Shown one piece after another: positions 29,828 to 41,132 of a stretch of DNA of 64,000 bases. Numbering within the stretch: position 1 is the first letter of the stretch; the number at the start of each line of letters is the position of its first letter. The position numbers and the translations under genes were made by a program. The DNA is taken from contig NZ_MSCJ01000001.1 in NCBI RefSeq assembly GCF_002954615.1, forward strand, positions 2,046,001 through 2,110,000, in the 5' to 3' direction. The DNA comes from Photobacterium angustum. GTDB taxonomy: Bacteria > Pseudomonadota > Gammaproteobacteria > Enterobacterales > Vibrionaceae. The notes beneath the pieces were generated by a model, which was given only the letters and a program-made list of their open reading frames with translations, ran no database searches and had not been told where the DNA came from.

Positions 29828-30061
29828 ATGGATAAGAAAACGTTTAAGCTCTTCACACTATTAGGACTGAGCGTTATTCTTGGTTTGCATTTTTTTGAAA
29901 TCAACACAAACGAAAGTCAGGCATTCTCTATCACTTATTTTATGTTTGAATGGTTGCCGCTTTATCTTGCTTGGGGTGTGTTGTTTACGATTGGATATCG
30001 CCAGTGGAAGCGTAATCCCCCGCGGAAAAACAACAAAAGCCGCCCTTCTATAACGCACTAG
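29828..30061 (+). CDS. Small inner-membrane protein, possibly Fur-regulated
   Basis: I do not recognise this 77-residue protein. It has two probable membrane helices (about 8-23 and 43-58) and a very basic C-terminal tail (RQWKRNPPRKNNKSRP). The start is an ATG without a strong Shine-Dalgarno (AGGATTAGCTATC). A Fur-like site lies just upstream, separating it from the DUF1499 gene. Its stop codon lies inside the terminator shared with the convergent nap operon. A link with iron uptake is only suggested by the operator. Confidence 0.6.
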   Translation: MDKKTFKLFTLLGLSVILGLHFFEINTNESQAFSITYFMFEWLPLYLAWGVLFTIGYRQWKRNPPRKNNKSRPSITH

Positions 30062-30080
30062 CGCATTAAAAGGACGGCTT
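30037..30080. terminator. Bidirectional terminator at the end of the nap operon
   Basis: AAGCCGCCCTT (30037-30047) pairs with AAGGACGGCTT (30070-30080), one mismatch. An inner imperfect palindrome (AACGCACTAGCGCATT) is enclosed. On the minus strand it is followed by TTGTTGTTTTT, on the plus strand by ATTATTTCTTT. Confidence 0.8.
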
Positions 30081-30106
30081 ATTATTTCTTTATACCGAAT
30101 ATTGGC

Positions 30107-30247
30107 CTATTCGCTAATTTTCTTATCTTTACCTAGCGAAAGTAGCCAAATACAAATAGCTGCTACTACAGCAAACCCAGATAGAATAATCACAGGCATT
30201 GCTGCGTAACCGAGTATATGCCAAATCACTGACTCTAATGTACTCAT
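30107..30247 (-). CDS. 46-residue membrane protein of the nap operon (TIGR02808-like)
   Basis: A short gene with an excellent ribosome binding site (AAGGAGATAAG before ATG), 15 bases after napC. The protein starts MSTLESVIWHILGYAAMPVI and continues as one long membrane helix (about 13-37), ending in a charged tail LGKDKKISE. It resembles the short Vibrionaceae family TIGR02808 found beside nap genes and is similar in size and topology to NapE, which is otherwise missing here. Its role in nitrate reduction is unknown. Confidence 0.8.
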   Translation of the reverse strand: MSTLESVIWHILGYAAMPVIILSGFAVVAAICIWLLSLGKDKKISE

Positions 30248-30262
30248 CTTATCTCCTTAGGT

Positions 30263-30838
30263 TTATTGCCAACCTTCAATATTTTTCATATCAGGCAGTT
30301 TATGTGCAATACCCTTGTGGCAATCAACACACGTTTTATCCCCTGATGCTAACGCCGTCGAATGTTGCTTAACGCTACGTTGCCCCTGCTCGGAAAAGTC
30401 CATATATTCAAATTCATGACAGTTACGACACTCTTGAGAATTATTATTCTTCATCCGCATCCACTCACGTTCAGCAAGATGGGCACGGCGAGCTTGGAAT
30501 TTTTCTGTTGTATCAATCGTTCCCATTAAGTGAGCCACAATTTCTTTTGATGCCTGCACTTTACGTACAATCTTATCTGTCCAATTATGGGGGACGTGAC
30601 AATCAGAACAAATAGCACGAACACCAGAGCGATTTGAAAAGTGAATAGTTTCACGGATCTCCTCAACAATCGGCGCGTGGCATCCAGCACAAAACTCTTC
30701 AGTATTGGTTTTTTCCATACCAGTGTTAAATGCTCCCCAGAAAAGTAACCCACCAATAAAGCCCATGAAGAGAACTAAACCGACTGCCACTTTGCTGGGT
30801 GTTTTTAAGCGTATCCAAAACGTTTTTAATAGCTTCAT
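30263..30838 (-). CDS. napC: Tetraheme cytochrome c NapC
   Basis: NapC is the membrane-anchored quinol dehydrogenase that passes electrons to the periplasmic nitrate reductase NapAB. The 191 residues have one N-terminal membrane helix (about 17-38) and four heme-binding CxxCH motifs: CAGCH, CSDCH, CRNCH and CVDCH. The length and heme spacing match the NapC/NirT family. It follows napB by 25 bases. Because napGH are absent, NapC is the only visible electron input. Confidence 0.96.
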   Translation of the reverse strand: MKLLKTFWIRLKTPSKVAVGLVLFMGFIGGLLFWGAFNTGMEKTNTEEFCAGCHAPIVEEIRETIHFSNRSGVRAICSDCHVPHNWTDKIVRKVQASKEIVAHLMGTIDTTEKFQARRAHLAEREWMRMKNNNSQECRNCHEFEYMDFSEQGQRSVKQHSTALASGDKTCVDCHKGIAHKLPDMKNIEGWQ

Positions 30839-30863
30839 ATATCGTCCTTAGCCTTTAACTACC

Positions 30864-31361
30864 CTATCGCAATGCATTTACACGTTTAAAATCACTCTCA
30901 ACCAATGGCTTTGCATCAGCTTGAGGGACGTGACATTGCTGGCAGAAGTAGCGGCTTGGTGATACATCAGAAAGCACTTGCCCTTCTTGCGGTGAAATAT
31001 AATGCGTCACACTAATTTTAGTTGCGCCCATTTCTTTGGCATTTTTCCAACTGTGACATGCTAAACATTTGTTTGCATTGAGTGATACTTCATAATTTCT
31101 GATTGTATGAGGAATTAATGGCGGCTGATAAACATAGTCGCTATCAATCACACCTTGATCTTTAGGATAGTGCTTCATTGGATCAGCTGGACGCGTTGTT
31201 TCTAATTCTGCCATACCACGTAAAGATTCAACGCCGCCGATGCCGCCTGGGTTATTAAACTCAGCCACAACATTCGCCGTTTCCTTTTGAGGCTCTTCGC
31301 TTTGAACTGTACCTGCAATGAAGGCACTAATTGCAAGCATTGCGATAAGTATTCTTTTCAT
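30864..31361 (-). CDS. napB: Diheme cytochrome c NapB
   Basis: NapB is the small periplasmic subunit that delivers electrons to NapA. The start at 31361 (MKRILIAMLAI) is supported by GGAG 6 bases upstream. An ATG at 31376 precedes that site. A signal peptide is cleaved near QSEE. The mature protein has two heme sites, CLACH and CQQCH, and the typical YVYQPPLIPHTIRNYEVSLN segment. It lies between napA and napC. Confidence 0.96.
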   Translation of the reverse strand: MKRILIAMLAISAFIAGTVQSEEPQKETANVVAEFNNPGGIGGVESLRGMAELETTRPADPMKHYPKDQGVIDSDYVYQPPLIPHTIRNYEVSLNANKCLACHSWKNAKEMGATKISVTHYISPQEGQVLSDVSPSRYFCQQCHVPQADAKPLVESDFKRVNALR

Positions 31362-31429
31362 AAATTTCTCCGCCAACGGGCTAATGCTAAATAGTGACGA
31401 GCTGACTTTTCAGCTCATCATTAGCAGGC

Positions 31430-33916
31430 TTATACCTTGCTGATTTTAACTGGACATTTTTTGAAATCTGTTTGCTTTGACAGTGGATCAGTTGCATCAA
31501 GAATCAACTTATTCACTAAAATTCGTGCATCAAAAAATGGCACAAAAACCAAACCTTGTGGCGGGCGGTTACGACCTCGCGTTTCTACTCGACAGCGTAC
31601 TTCACCTCGGCGATTCGAGATTGCAACTTCATCACCACGACGTAAACCGCGTGTTTTAGCATCTTCTGGGTGGATATAGCACAGCGCATCTGGCACCGCT
31701 TTATATAACTCAGGAACACGACGAGTCATGGTGCCTGTATGCCAATGTTCTAATACTCGACCTGTACATAGCCACATATCAAATTCAGCATCAGGAGATT
31801 CAGGTGGTGCTTCATAAGGTGCAGAAATAATCCATGCTTTACCATCTGGTTTACCATAAAAATCCCAACCCGAGCCTTTTTTCGCGTAAGGATCTGAACC
31901 TTCTTTAAAGCGCCATTGCGTTTCTTTACCATCAACAACCGGCCAGCGTAGACCGCGAACTTGGTGGTATGTATCGTAAGGGGCTAAATCATGGCCATGG
32001 CCACGACCGAATGCCGCATATTCTTCAAACAAGCCTTTTTGAACATAGAAGCCTTGCGCTTTTGCATCATCATTAAGCTCTTGCGCTTCACTTAATGGAA
32101 ATTTATCTACCTGTCCATTGCGGAATAAAATGTCATACATGGTTTTCCCACGATATTCTGGCATTTTATTAACCAACTCTTCTCCCCACACTTCTTCAAT
32201 AGTAAAGCGCTTAGAGAATTCCATGATTTGCCATAAGTCAGACTTAGCATCGCCCGATGCTTGTACCTGTTGGTACCACGCCTGTGTACGGCGCTCTGCA
32301 TTACCATATGCCCCTTCTTTTTCTACCCACATTGCTGTAGGTAAAATAAGATCGGATGCTTGTGCGGTAACGGTTGGATAAGGATCAGAGCAGACAATGA
32401 AGTTTTCTGGATTACGGTAACCCGGTAATCGCTCTTCATTAATATTAGGGCCGGCTTGCATGTTGTTATTACACATCACCCAGTAGGCATTTATTTTGCC
32501 ATCTTTGAGCATGCGATCTTGCACTACAGCATGATAACCAGGCTTTGGTGGAATCGTTCCTTCAGGTAACTTCCAGATTTTTTCAGCAATGGCTCGGTGC
32601 TTAGGATTCGCAACCACCATATCAGCAGGTAAACGGTGAGAGAATGTCCCCACTTCACGTGCTGTACCACAAGCTGAAGGTTGACCCGTTAATGAAAATG
32701 GACTATTTCCTGGGGTTGAAATTTTACCGGTTAATAAGTGCAGGTTATAGACCAAGCTGTTCATCCATACACCACGGGTATGCTGATTCATCCCCATCGT
32801 CCATAGTGACATCACCTTAGTTTTAGGATCAGCATAAAACTTCGCCAGCTCAATTAACTTTTCAGGTTTAACGCCTGACATTTCAGATGCTTTTTCAAGC
32901 GTATACTCAGCAACAGAAGCTTTGTATTCCTCAAAATTCATTGGGAAAATATCACCTGAATTCGGGTGAGCAGCTTGCTGTTGTAGTGGATTATCGTCAC
33001 GTAGACCATAACCAATATCGGTTTGTGCACGTTTGAAATGAGTATGTTTATTTACAAAATCCCAATTCACCGCGTCATTTTCAATAATGTAGTTGGCAAT
33101 AAAGTTAGCGATGGCTAAATCAGTCTGGGGCTTAAAGATCATGCCATTATCAGCGAGTTCAAAAGAGCGATGATAATAAGTAGACAGTACATTGACTTTA
33201 ACATGTGGATTGCTTAAACGACGGTCAGTAATACGAGTCCATAAAATTGGATGCATTTCTGCCATATTAGAGCCCCAAAGGACAAATGCATCAGCATGTT
33301 CAAAATCATCATAACAGCCCATTGGCTCATCAATACCAAAGGTACGCATAAAGCCACCAACTGCTGACGCCATACAATGTCGAGCATTAGGATCAATATT
33401 GTTAGAACGAAAGCCTGCTTTCATCATTTTTGATGCCGCATAACCTTCCATCACCGTCCATTGACCTGAACCAAACATACCTATGCCTGATGGACCATGT
33501 TTCTTTAAGGATAATTTCCACTTTTCAGCCATGATATCAAAAGCTTGATCCCAAGAGATTGGAGTGAATTCGCCTTCTTTATCATATTTTCCATCTTTCA
33601 TACGTAGCATCGGCGTTTGTAAACGATCTTTGCCGTACATGATTTTTGATAGGAAGTAACCTTTAATACAGTTAAGTCCTTTATTTACTGGCGCTTTAGG
33701 ATCGCCTTGAGTGGCAACAACTCGACCGTTTTGGGTACCCACCAAAACAGAACAGCCTGTACCACAAAAACGACACGGCGCTTTATCCCATTTAATTTTT
33801 GTTTCATCAGAACTTACAATTAAGTTAGTTGCTGACGCGGGTAAGGTAATACCTGCAACAGCCGCAGCTGAAGCGGCAGCATTTGCTTTAACAAATGCGC
33901 GTCTTGTCATTTTCAT
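31430..33916 (-). CDS. napA: Periplasmic nitrate reductase catalytic subunit NapA
   Basis: NapA reduces nitrate to nitrite at a molybdenum bis-MGD centre. The 828 residues start with a twin-arginine signal ([19 protein letters not shown]). The [4Fe-4S] motif follows ([14 protein letters not shown] with the fourth Cys in [11 protein letters not shown]). The molybdenum-ligand cysteine region is [14 protein letters not shown], and [13 protein letters not shown] is also present. The ATG overlaps the napD stop by 4 bases, indicating coupled translation. Confidence 0.98.
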   Translation of the reverse strand: MKMTRRAFVKANAAASAAAVAGITLPASATNLIVSSDETKIKWDKAPCRFCGTGCSVLVGTQNGRVVATQGDPKAPVNKGLNCIKGYFLSKIMYGKDRLQTPMLRMKDGKYDKEGEFTPISWDQAFDIMAEKWKLSLKKHGPSGIGMFGSGQWTVMEGYAASKMMKAGFRSNNIDPNARHCMASAVGGFMRTFGIDEPMGCYDDFEHADAFVLWGSNMAEMHPILWTRITDRRLSNPHVKVNVLSTYYHRSFELADNGMIFKPQTDLAIANFIANYIIENDAVNWDFVNKHTHFKRAQTDIGYGLRDDNPLQQQAAHPNSGDIFPMNFEEYKASVAEYTLEKASEMSGVKPEKLIELAKFYADPKTKVMSLWTMGMNQHTRGVWMNSLVYNLHLLTGKISTPGNSPFSLTGQPSACGTAREVGTFSHRLPADMVVANPKHRAIAEKIWKLPEGTIPPKPGYHAVVQDRMLKDGKINAYWVMCNNNMQAGPNINEERLPGYRNPENFIVCSDPYPTVTAQASDLILPTAMWVEKEGAYGNAERRTQAWYQQVQASGDAKSDLWQIMEFSKRFTIEEVWGEELVNKMPEYRGKTMYDILFRNGQVDKFPLSEAQELNDDAKAQGFYVQKGLFEEYAAFGRGHGHDLAPYDTYHQVRGLRWPVVDGKETQWRFKEGSDPYAKKGSGWDFYGKPDGKAWIISAPYEAPPESPDAEFDMWLCTGRVLEHWHTGTMTRRVPELYKAVPDALCYIHPEDAKTRGLRRGDEVAISNRRGEVRCRVETRGRNRPPQGLVFVPFFDARILVNKLILDATDPLSKQTDFKKCPVKISKV

Positions 33917-34185
33917 GAGTTGCCCTCTGGTTGCGTCTCAAAGTGCTCTATTTGGTGATACACCAAAAAAGTAATTAACACATTTTCTAAATTATTGATT
34001 TTATCTATGGTATCGGTCACGTAGCCTTGGTTCTGCGTCTCAAGTACTACAATGATTTTCCCTTCTTCACTATCGCCCGGTATTTCGGTATTTGGCATTG
34101 CTAAGATCTGTTCTTTTATTTCTTGTAAGTACTCAGGTTTTACATGAACCACGAGACTTGATATATGTACTTCTTGTAAAGACAT
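33913..34185 (-). CDS. napD: NapA maturation chaperone NapD
   Basis: NapD is a small cytoplasmic chaperone that binds the twin-arginine signal of NapA and delays its export until the cofactor is loaded. The 90 residues have the family's ferredoxin-like pattern, beginning [20 protein letters not shown], with GKIIVVLET in the middle. The gene overlaps napA by 4 bases and follows napF by 21. Confidence 0.93.
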   Translation of the reverse strand: MSLQEVHISSLVVHVKPEYLQEIKEQILAMPNTEIPGDSEEGKIIVVLETQNQGYVTDTIDKINNLENVLITFLVYHQIEHFETQPEGNS

Positions 34186-34206
34186 ACAGACCCTCTTTGA
34201 TGTGTA

Positions 34207-34707
34207 CTACTGTGCATTGTTCTCTACACGATTAATTGTTATTGCTGATACAGGGCACCCAGATAAACAGGCACCACAGCCAGTACAGTCTTTTTCTGTA
34301 ATAGTTGGCATCGCGATTTTTCCAACCTGTAATTGAAATTTTATCGCTTGGGACTCACACATATCGCCACAGCTTCTGCACTCAATATTTTTATATGCCA
34401 TACAACTTTCATTAATCGTTGCAATGATGGCCCATGGCTGTTCTGTTTCGGCAAGAAATAGCGATTCGGGACAAGTCTCTGCGCACTGATAACAAAATGT
34501 GCATTCACCTTCACCTTGGCTGAAATCCACTTGAGGAAAACCACCATCACCTTTCACTATGATGTTTGTCTCACAACGCTCGATACAACGTTCACAACGA
34601 GAGCAAAGATCGGTAAAAGTATCTGCATGACTAAGCCAAGGTAAGCGTGGGATGTTTGATGGTGTTTTGCGTGTGAATAATGAACGTCTTAAACGATCAA
34701 CCATCAT
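34207..34707 (-). CDS. napF: Ferredoxin-type protein NapF
   Basis: NapF is a cytoplasmic iron-sulfur protein thought to help assemble or reduce the iron-sulfur centre of NapA. The 166 residues contain cysteine clusters for three to four [4Fe-4S] centres: CSRCERCIERC, CTFCYQCAETCPE, CRSCGDMC and CTGCGACLSGCPV. Two adjacent ATG codons (34707 and 34704) are possible. AGAGG fits the second better. It is the first gene of napFDABC, behind NarP and FNR sites. Confidence 0.95.
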   Translation of the reverse strand: MMVDRLRRSLFTRKTPSNIPRLPWLSHADTFTDLCSRCERCIERCETNIIVKGDGGFPQVDFSQGEGECTFCYQCAETCPESLFLAETEQPWAIIATINESCMAYKNIECRSCGDMCESQAIKFQLQVGKIAMPTITEKDCTGCGACLSGCPVSAITINRVENNAQ

Positions 34708-34836
34708 TACCTCTATCGTTGTACTGTTTATGTCACATGACTGATAAAATATTCACCAAATCACTAAAACAGCACCTATTAATAAACTATTCATCTTTTT
34801 ATACATTAATTCTAAATAATGAAATAATTGCTTAAA

Positions 34837-34852
34837 TACCCCCTTAGGGGTA
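34837..34852. promoter_or_regulatory. NarP-type 7-2-7 site
   Basis: TACCCCC-TT-AGGGGTA is an inverted heptamer pair with 2-bp spacing, the arrangement NarP recognises. It is between napF and narQ, so it could serve either. By analogy with E. coli it should activate nap. Confidence 0.8.
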
Positions 34853-34866
34853 ATTGATAGGGTTAT

Positions 34867-34880
34867 TTGTTCTAGATCAA
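34867..34880. promoter_or_regulatory. FNR-type site
   Basis: TTGTT-CTAG-ATCAA matches the FNR consensus TTGAT-N4-ATCAA in nine of ten conserved bases. It is centred 29 bp upstream of the NarP site relative to napF, so both regulators could act on the nap promoter under low oxygen. Confidence 0.7.
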
Positions 34881-34976
34881 TAAATCTAGCCGATAAAGCT
34901 CACATTATTCGTGTGATTGTCTACATCTAAAATTAAGCTATTAATATTTTCAGGGTAAGTAACAGAAAGGATTGCT

Positions 34977-36677
34977 GTGAATAGGAAAAAAACGACACAT
35001 TCTGTAACAGCGACGATAGCGCGCTCTTTAGTGTTAATTTTAATCATTTCGATAATAACAACGGCACTTGCATTAATGACATTGGTTTCGAGTCAAAATG
35101 ATGCTGAAGCTATTAATATTGCAGGTTCTTTACGCATGCAAAGCTATCGATTAGCTTTTGATGTTGAAACTGAATCACCTCTTTTATCTACACATATTGA
35201 ACAATTTGAACACTCACTCTATTCCGCGCCAATGAAAGAGCTCTCTTATTGGTTTACCTCTACAGAGATCCAACAGCACTACAACCACATCGTTCTGCGC
35301 TGGGAAGAGCTTCACCCTATACTTAAGGCCGACAACAACACTATTTTTATTCAGCATGTTGCTCCTTTTATGAACCGTATTGACACTTTTGTGGCTGAGC
35401 TACAGTATTCATCAGAATTAAAAATACAACGCCTCGCTGTTATTGGCGCGGTAGGTCTTAGCTTAATTTTCTTGATTGTGCTCTATACCATTCGTTATAC
35501 ACGCCAACAAATTGTTGCTCCTTTAAATGATCTTGTTGATGCTTGTAAGCAAGTAAAACGTAAAAATTTTCGATTAAATTTATTAAACAATAGCAATAAT
35601 GAGCTGGGTATTCTTGCTCATACGTTCAGTCGAATGTCATCAGATCTTGAACAGCTTTATCAAGGATTAGAACGCAGTGTAAATGAAAAAACCCACCGCT
35701 TGCGTCATGCAAACGAATCACTCCAAGTGCTTTATAATTGTTCACAACAACTTTCTGTTAGTCATTTAACCCGAGAACAATTTACAAACATGCTTGAAAC
35801 CATGATTGCTATTGATGGTTTAATTGGTGCAAAACTGATCATTGCAGAACCAAATAGCAGCACATCAGAGATTCAAGTGGGTCAACAAGCAGGTCAACAT
35901 TGGCAATATAACGAATTGTATATCGATGGTGAGTTAATGGGACAACTTTGGTGGCAGTACACTTTACCTTGTCCTGATAAGGCGTTAATTAATAATATAT
36001 CTCAAATCCTTGCTCGCGCTATCTATTACAACCGTGCCCAAAAACAAGCGGAATATTTATTACTAATGGAAGAGCGCGCGACCATTGCCCGTGAGTTACA
36101 TGATTCATTGGCACAATCGCTCTCCTATTTGAAAATTCAATTAGCCTTATTGAAAAGAGAACTCAATCAAAGCGATCAAAACGAAAATATCCATCAAACA
36201 GTCCATGATATTGAAGAAGGGTTAAGTAACGCTTATACCCAACTGCGCGAATTACTTAGTACATTTCGATTGACAATTAAAGATGCCAATTTTGGTGAAG
36301 CCTTAAATCAAATGTTAGAACCATTAGAAGAGCAAACCGACGCACTCTTAATTATAGATAATCAAATATCATCAATGGCGTTAGATGCCCATAACCAAGT
36401 TCACTTGTTACAAATTATTCGAGAGGCAGTATTAAATGCGATTAAACATGCAGACGCCGATGAAATTACCGTAAACTGTCAACAAACCGATCAGCATATT
36501 CATGTCACGATCATCGATGATGGTAAAGGATTCGACCTTAACAAGAGTAAACGTGATCATTACGGTTTAAGTATTATGCAAGAGCGCGCATCACGGCTAC
36601 AGGGTCAATTAAAAATACAATCGGGAATCAATCAAGGTAGCGTTATCGGCCTACTATTCCCATTACAGAAAGGATAA
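34977..36677 (+). CDS. narQ: Nitrate/nitrite sensor kinase NarQ
   Basis: NarQ senses periplasmic nitrate and nitrite and phosphorylates NarP. The 566 residues have a first membrane helix (about 15-35), the ligand-binding P-box (DAEAINIAGSLRMQSYRL), a second helix (about 146-165), a HAMP domain, a degenerate GAF-like region, then the HisKA_3 box ERATIARELHDSLAQSL (His about 375) and an HATPase with REAVLNAIKHADA and DDGKGFD. The start is GTG with GAAAGGA upstream. narP follows after 4 bases. Confidence 0.96.
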   Translation: MNRKKTTHSVTATIARSLVLILIISIITTALALMTLVSSQNDAEAINIAGSLRMQSYRLAFDVETESPLLSTHIEQFEHSLYSAPMKELSYWFTSTEIQQHYNHIVLRWEELHPILKADNNTIFIQHVAPFMNRIDTFVAELQYSSELKIQRLAVIGAVGLSLIFLIVLYTIRYTRQQIVAPLNDLVDACKQVKRKNFRLNLLNNSNNELGILAHTFSRMSSDLEQLYQGLERSVNEKTHRLRHANESLQVLYNCSQQLSVSHLTREQFTNMLETMIAIDGLIGAKLIIAEPNSSTSEIQVGQQAGQHWQYNELYIDGELMGQLWWQYTLPCPDKALINNISQILARAIYYNRAQKQAEYLLLMEERATIARELHDSLAQSLSYLKIQLALLKRELNQSDQNENIHQTVHDIEEGLSNAYTQLRELLSTFRLTIKDANFGEALNQMLEPLEEQTDALLIIDNQISSMALDAHNQVHLLQIIREAVLNAIKHADADEITVNCQQTDQHIHVTIIDDGKGFDLNKSKRDHYGLSIMQERASRLQGQLKIQSGINQGSVIGLLFPLQKG

Positions 36678-36681
36678 AACT

Positions 36682-37308
36682 ATGACATGCTGGAAAGTCA
36701 TGATTGTTGATGATCACCCTCTAATGCGTCGAGGAATAGGCCAACTATTAAGTATTGAATCAGACTTCCAATTAGTGGGTGAAGCCAGTAATGGTAATGA
36801 TGCTATCGCACTCGCCCATGAAAAATCACCAGATTTGATCTTACTCGATTTAAATATGAAGGGGTTGTCCGGTCTTGATACGCTAATAGCGATGCGTGAT
36901 GAAGGGATACTTGCCTGTATTGTTATATTAACCGTCTCTGATAGTCGAAGCGATATTAAAACAGTACTCAATGCTGGCGCTGACGGTTATTTACTCAAAG
37001 ATACTGAACCTGACGAGTTAATTGAACAGCTAAAATCTGCATTATGTGGCGGGAAAGCCTACAGTGATATCGTAAAAGAATGTCTTGAATCACCCAATAC
37101 CCCGACTAATATTTTGTCACAATTAACAGACCGAGAGACGCAAATCTTACAAGAAGTGGCAAAAGGTCAACGTAATCGACAAATAGCCGAGCAGCTCTTT
37201 ATCTCAGAGGCAACGGTTAAAGTACATATGAAAAGTTTACTCAAAAAGCTACAAGTAAAATCCCGTACGGCTGCCACTATTTTATACCTTGAAGCCCAAG
37301 GCCAATAA
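36682..37308 (+). CDS. narP: Nitrate/nitrite response regulator NarP
   Basis: NarP is the DNA-binding partner of NarQ. The 208 residues contain a receiver domain (acidic pair in MIVDDHPLMRRG, phosphoacceptor Asp in LILLDLNMKGLSG, Lys in YLLKDTEPD) and a LuxR-type helix-turn-helix (LTDRETQILQEVAKGQRNRQ). Overall similarity and the link to nap favour NarP over NarL. AAAGGATAAAACT is the ribosome binding site. A terminator follows. Confidence 0.94.
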   Translation: MTCWKVMIVDDHPLMRRGIGQLLSIESDFQLVGEASNGNDAIALAHEKSPDLILLDLNMKGLSGLDTLIAMRDEGILACIVILTVSDSRSDIKTVLNAGADGYLLKDTEPDELIEQLKSALCGGKAYSDIVKECLESPNTPTNILSQLTDRETQILQEVAKGQRNRQIAEQLFISEATVKVHMKSLLKKLQVKSRTAATILYLEAQGQ

Positions 37309-37317
37309 AATCCTATT

Positions 37318-37358
37318 AAAAACGCATAACACGTGACGTATTATGCGTTTTAATTTTT
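37318..37358. terminator. Bidirectional terminator after narP
   Basis: AAAACGCATAA (37319-37329) pairs with TTATGCGTTTT (37341-37351), followed by AATTTTT. It serves narP and possibly the convergent gene at 37357. Confidence 0.87.
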
Positions 37359-37635
37359 AGGATAACGCCGCTAATAAGTAGGGTTCTTTTTCTTTGATCC
37401 ATTCCAAATCAAATGGCCCCCAATCACTCAGCGTATAGTAACCATCATTATGACGGCGACCATCTTGAATGAAAGCAAGCTCAATACCGATGCTAGGTAG
37501 CGCTTTTAATACATCTTGAATAGTGCGACGCGGCCAACCTGTTTGCTCAACCAAACGCGGGACATTAGGTCTCTCTGTATGTTCTACTAACAATGCTAAA
37601 TAAAGTCGACGGGCAAAAACCGGATTCAGTTCCAT
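37357..37635 (-). CDS. Winged helix-turn-helix protein
   Basis: This is a putative DNA-binding protein of 92 residues, found beside the dapE locus in vibrios. A recognition-type helix is visible (RLVEQTGWPRRTIQDVLKAL), followed by a wing-like IQDGRRHNDGYYTLSDWG. I chose the ATG at 37635 (MELNPVFARR) because GGAGG lies 5 bases upstream. Two earlier in-frame ATGs are less well placed. Its target is unknown. Confidence 0.8.
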   Translation of the reverse strand: MELNPVFARRLYLALLVEHTERPNVPRLVEQTGWPRRTIQDVLKALPSIGIELAFIQDGRRHNDGYYTLSDWGPFDLEWIKEKEPYLLAALS

Positions 37636-37876
37636 TGAGGCCTCCATAAAATATTCCACATATTATTAAGCAGTGGAAAATATTTATGTTGAGATTGATC
37701 AAGCCAGCTTTATCTTTACTTCTATTAAATATAAAAAATAAAAAAGTATTATTGTTTTTGTTAACAATACCGTTTTCAATCCCTTACAATCACCTCACAA
37801 ACAACAACACTTGCGGTCATTGCGTAATCTCGTTATAAAAGACTATCCATTAAAATAGAATCAAGTCAGATCTTTT

Positions 37877-39374
<1,498 letters not shown>

Positions 39375-39395
39375 TAACAAACGCATTCAATACTC

Positions 39396-39448
39396 AAAGC
39401 AGCTAACGTATTTCACCTAAGAAGTGAAATATCTGGCTGCTTTTTTAT
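39396..39448 (+). terminator. Terminator after dapE
   Basis: AGCAGC pairs with GCTGCT and encloses TATTTCAC pairing with GTGAAATA, a two-tier hairpin followed by TTTTTATT. Confidence 0.88.
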
Positions 39449-39535
39449 TGCCATTAATGACTAATATATAAGCTAAGTGGTCGATAAAAGTGTTATTCTA
39501 AAAATACTCTTTATCACTAAATTAGTGAGGCTAAT

Positions 39536-39730
39536 ATGGAATGGCTTTTTAACCCTTGGGTGATCTCTTTTATTATTGTTGCCGTCATCGCTAGCAACAT
39601 TGCAGCGCTAAAATATACCGCTTATATGAAGATTGGGATGCAGAAAAAGAACAAACTGTTTGACGACAAACACCCTCTCAGTAAACAAGAAGATCCTGTA
39701 TCTCAAGATAAAGAAGACAACAAAGAATAA
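39536..39730 (+). CDS. DUF2897 family small membrane protein
   Basis: The 64 residues have one N-terminal membrane helix (about 7-25, WVISFIIVAVIASNIAAL) followed by KYTAYMKIGMQKKNK and an acidic/polar tail. This is the pattern of DUF2897 proteins of gammaproteobacteria, whose function is unknown. The gene stands alone between the dapE terminator and the proA terminator. TAGTGAGGCTAAT gives a ribosome binding site. Confidence 0.8.
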   Translation: MEWLFNPWVISFIIVAVIASNIAALKYTAYMKIGMQKKNKLFDDKHPLSKQEDPVSQDKEDNKE

Positions 39731-39751
39731 AAAAGCAAAAATTATAGACAT

Positions 39752-39793
39752 AAAAAAGCTGCCAATTAGTGACTACTAGCAGGCAGCTTTTTA
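39752..39793. terminator. Bidirectional terminator between DUF2897 gene and proA
   Basis: AAAAAAGCTGCC and GGCAGCTTTTT pair around an 18-base loop. A and T runs on both sides allow termination of both convergent transcripts. Confidence 0.87.
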
Positions 39794-39808
39794 TATTTTA
39801 TTTAACGA

Positions 39809-41065
39809 TTAAGCGCGGCTTAAGTAATCAGCAACACCCACCCACTTATAACTCGTTAGCTCTTCTAACCCCATTGGGCCGCGAGCATGCAGTTTCTGAG
39901 TCGATACAGCCACTTCAGCACCTAAACCAAATTGTGCACCGTCAGTAAAACGCGTAGACGCATTCACATAAACAGCCGCAGAGCCTGCCGCATTAACAAA
40001 ACGTTCTGCCGACTGCAGGTTATTGGTTAAGATTGAATCTGAATGGCTCGCATTGTGCTTACGCATATGGAAAATGGCTTCATCCACATCGTTTACCACT
40101 TTAATACCTAAAGTGTAACTTAACCATTCAGTATCAAAGTCACCTTCTACTATCTTACGCAGTGAAGCCGCTTTACCTTCAAGTAGATTATAGGCTGCTT
40201 CATCAGCAACCAACTCGACCTTGGCTTTATTCATACGCTCAACTAAACGCGATAAGAAGGCTTCTGCTACTTTTTCATTTACCAATAAGGTATCTAACGC
40301 ATTACAGGCTGATGGACGCTGTACTTTGGCGTTTTCAACCACATCTAAAGAACGAGTAAGATCGGCACTTTCATCAACATAAATATGGCTAATACCAAAA
40401 CCGCCGATGATCACAGGGATCGTGCTGTTTTCTTTACACATTTTATGTAAACCTGCACCACCACGAGGAATGATCATATCCACGTATTGATCAAGCTTAA
40501 GCAGTTGTGAAACGAGTTCACGATCGGGTTGCTCTATGTACTGTACAGAAGCGGCTGGAAGCCCTGCTTTTTCCAGTGCCACTTGAATCACTTTTACCAG
40601 TGCCATATTGGAATGGAATGTCTCACGACCACCACGAAGAATGCTGGCGTTACCTGTTTTTAGGCATAGTGCAGCAATATCAATCGTAACATTCGGACGC
40701 GCTTCATAAATCACACCAACAACACCTAATGGAACACGACGACGACTTAAACGCATGCCATTTTCAAGTACGCGGCTATCAAGCTCTGCACCAACAGGAT
40801 CATTAAGATTAATCACATTACGCACATCATTTGCGATACCCGCTAAACGTGATTCATTTAGTAATAGGCGATCAACTAATGCATCAGACATACCTGATTC
40901 AAGTGCAGCATCAATATCTAGCTTGTTCGCCGCTAAGATAATGTCTTTATTACTTTCTAATTCATCAGCAATAATCGCTAAGGCATTATTTTTAACCGCT
41001 GTTGCCGTTGTTGCTAACTCGAAAGCTGCTTGTTGTGCCGCTTGTCCCATTAATTCAAGATTCAC
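39809..41065 (-). CDS. proA: Glutamate-5-semialdehyde dehydrogenase ProA
   Basis: ProA reduces glutamyl-5-phosphate to glutamate semialdehyde, the second step of proline synthesis, with NADPH. The 418 residues show the family motifs [20 protein letters not shown], the catalytic-cysteine region [14 protein letters not shown] and [20 protein letters not shown] near the end. The start is GTG (41063-41065) with AGAGGA six bases upstream. The operon partner proB lies 67 bases upstream. Confidence 0.97.
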   Translation of the reverse strand: MNLELMGQAAQQAAFELATTATAVKNNALAIIADELESNKDIILAANKLDIDAALESGMSDALVDRLLLNESRLAGIANDVRNVINLNDPVGAELDSRVLENGMRLSRRRVPLGVVGVIYEARPNVTIDIAALCLKTGNASILRGGRETFHSNMALVKVIQVALEKAGLPAASVQYIEQPDRELVSQLLKLDQYVDMIIPRGGAGLHKMCKENSTIPVIIGGFGISHIYVDESADLTRSLDVVENAKVQRPSACNALDTLLVNEKVAEAFLSRLVERMNKAKVELVADEAAYNLLEGKAASLRKIVEGDFDTEWLSYTLGIKVVNDVDEAIFHMRKHNASHSDSILTNNLQSAERFVNAAGSAAVYVNASTRFTDGAQFGLGAEVAVSTQKLHARGPMGLEELTSYKWVGVADYLSRA

Positions 41066-41132
41066 AATAATTCCTCTATTAATCCTTGTCGTGATGCCAA
41101 TGCTTATCTGTATTTATACATACATGTCGTTT

